Part shown: positions 12,276 to 12,743 of the stretch, in pieces
Layout of the letters: each line of letters starts with the position of its first letter
Position numbering within the stretch: the stretch's first letter is position 1
NCBI GenBank assembly: GCA_013152615.1
Contig: JAADGA010000265.1
Span: 1 to 12,743, forward strand
Length of the DNA stretch: 12,743 nt
Origin: Alphaproteobacteria bacterium
GTDB lineage: Bacteria; Pseudomonadota; Alphaproteobacteria; Sphingomonadales; Emcibacteraceae
Direction of reading: 5' to 3'
Program-made: the position numbers and the translations under genes
Notes under the pieces: generated by a model
Databases searched by the model: none
What the model was told of the DNA's origin: nothing
The model's input: the letters and a program-made list of their open reading frames with translations, nothing else

Positions 12276-12474
12276 ACAGAATTTGCAGGATTTTCACGAT
12301 ATGCTGGTCCGGTTTTTATCTCCGGAAAAATTTCTGGCGATAGTCTATCCGACGATCGTTGATCATGGCAGGTGAGAGAGATTTGGCTATCCGTTCATCC
12401 ATCATTCAGCTTGAGATCCATATAGTGGTTACAGAATATAGCTAAACTGCACAAATAACCGAAAGAGCGAGAAA
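12276..12474. other. Intergenic stretch after the lipoprotein ORF
   Basis: The first 100 bases hold the +1-frame remainder of the lipoprotein (to 12375). The rest is AT-rich and noncoding. TTGAGA (12411-12416) and GAATAT (12434-12439), 17 bases apart, could be a weak promoter for the next gene. No clear terminator was found after the glycosylase. Confidence 0.4.
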
Positions 12475-12743
12475 ATGCATAAATCCAGCCATATGTTGAA
12501 AACAGCTATAGTGGCTCTCGGGCTGGCCGCCCTGATATTGGCCCCGATGACCCGGGCGATGGCCGGGCGCAGGGATAATGACGACAGCAGATATCGTCAC
12601 TATAATTATAACCGGCATTACGATAATGACAGACGTTACGAACGTCGGCGTTACGACCACAGGCGTTACAGATACGGCGGATATCATCGTGGACGCCGCG
12701 GCAATGTCGCGCTCGGAATATTAACCGGCGGCTTGTTATTCTA
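12475..12743 (+). CDS. Secreted His/Tyr/Arg-rich protein, 3' end missing
   Basis: Not assigned to a family with certainty. Eighty-nine codons are open to the window end. An N-terminal signal peptide is clear: HKSSHMLKT, then a hydrophobic core IVALGLAALILAP, then a likely cleavage after AMA (near residue 30). The exported part begins with about 45 residues rich in Arg, Tyr, His and Asn with repeated RRY-type motifs (RHYNYNRHY, RRYERRRY, HRRYRYGGYH). It then turns to a glycine-containing hydrophobic stretch, NVALGILTGGLLF, like a glycine-zipper segment. This layout resembles small periplasmic or envelope proteins such as RcnB-like or YMGG-like ones, which is a guess. The ribosome site (GAGCGAG) is weak. 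An antisense ORF covers the same region and is less credible. Confidence 0.7.
   Translation, partial: MHKSSHMLKTAIVALGLAALILAPMTRAMAGRRDNDDSRYRHYNYNRHYDNDRRYERRRYDHRRYRYGGYHRGRRGNVALGILTGGLLF

Noticed and set aside
12442..12687. Minus-strand ORF of 81 codons rich in Val and Ile
   Set aside because: It is antisense to the secreted protein; its simple composition is the mirror of the CGT/TAC-rich coding strand, and it runs through the signal peptide region.
1..12743. tRNA, rRNA, CRISPR arrays, insertion sequences or phage genes
   Set aside because: None was visible; spacing and coding density are those of a housekeeping region.

Overview
The window looks like chromosomal DNA of an alphaproteobacterium of moderate G+C. 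The main evidence is the gene order folK, rpoZ, rsh (spoT-type), pyrE, DUF2062 gene, pdxJ, acpS, lepB, rnc, era, all on the minus strand, which is a familiar alphaproteobacterial housekeeping cluster. A LabA-like NYN gene and a family 5 uracil-DNA glycosylase flank folK. The family-level calls rest on intact motifs; the genus cannot be read from this window. Layout, left to right: (1) 1-460, a short YtrA-type GntR repressor on the minus strand with a perfect 15-bp inverted repeat over its promoter; a second gene starts with a good ribosome site just as the window ends. (2) 461-2241, alanine dehydrogenase (minus, with its own terminator) divergent from an Lrp/AsnC regulator that may be translated from a leaderless mRNA. 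(3) 2301-2540, an unrecognised 65-residue protein ending in a small degenerate repeat, convergent with the core cluster. (4) 2553-9622, the tightly packed minus-strand run rsh, pyrE, DUF2062 gene, pdxJ, acpS, lepB, rnc, era, with several 1-4 base overlaps that suggest translational coupling. (5) 9704-10771, rpoZ and folK, each followed by an intrinsic terminator; the folK-side terminator falls inside the probable leader of rpoZ. (6) 10795-12275, plus-strand NYN nuclease, uracil-DNA glycosylase and a tiny lipoprotein ORF that seems frameshifted. (7) 12475 to the end, the 5' part of a secreted His/Tyr/Arg-rich protein. Function: the central run joins alarmone metabolism (rsh), the RNA polymerase omega subunit (rpoZ, with the N-terminal MAR motif known to contact ppGpp in E. 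coli), pyrimidine, vitamin B6 and folate precursors, carrier-protein activation, protein export, and ribosome/RNA maturation. I found no strong candidate for a wholly new multi-gene system. The points most worth checking are small and local: the GntR operator, a terminator in the rpoZ leader, non-ATG starts of rsh and the DUF2062 gene that each sit behind an out-of-frame ATG, a 25-codon ORF bridging acpS and lepB, in-gene repeat expansions in the glycosylase and the DUF2062 protein, and the broken lipoprotein. No stretch longer than 300 bases lacks a gene. No tRNA, rRNA, CRISPR or insertion sequence was seen.
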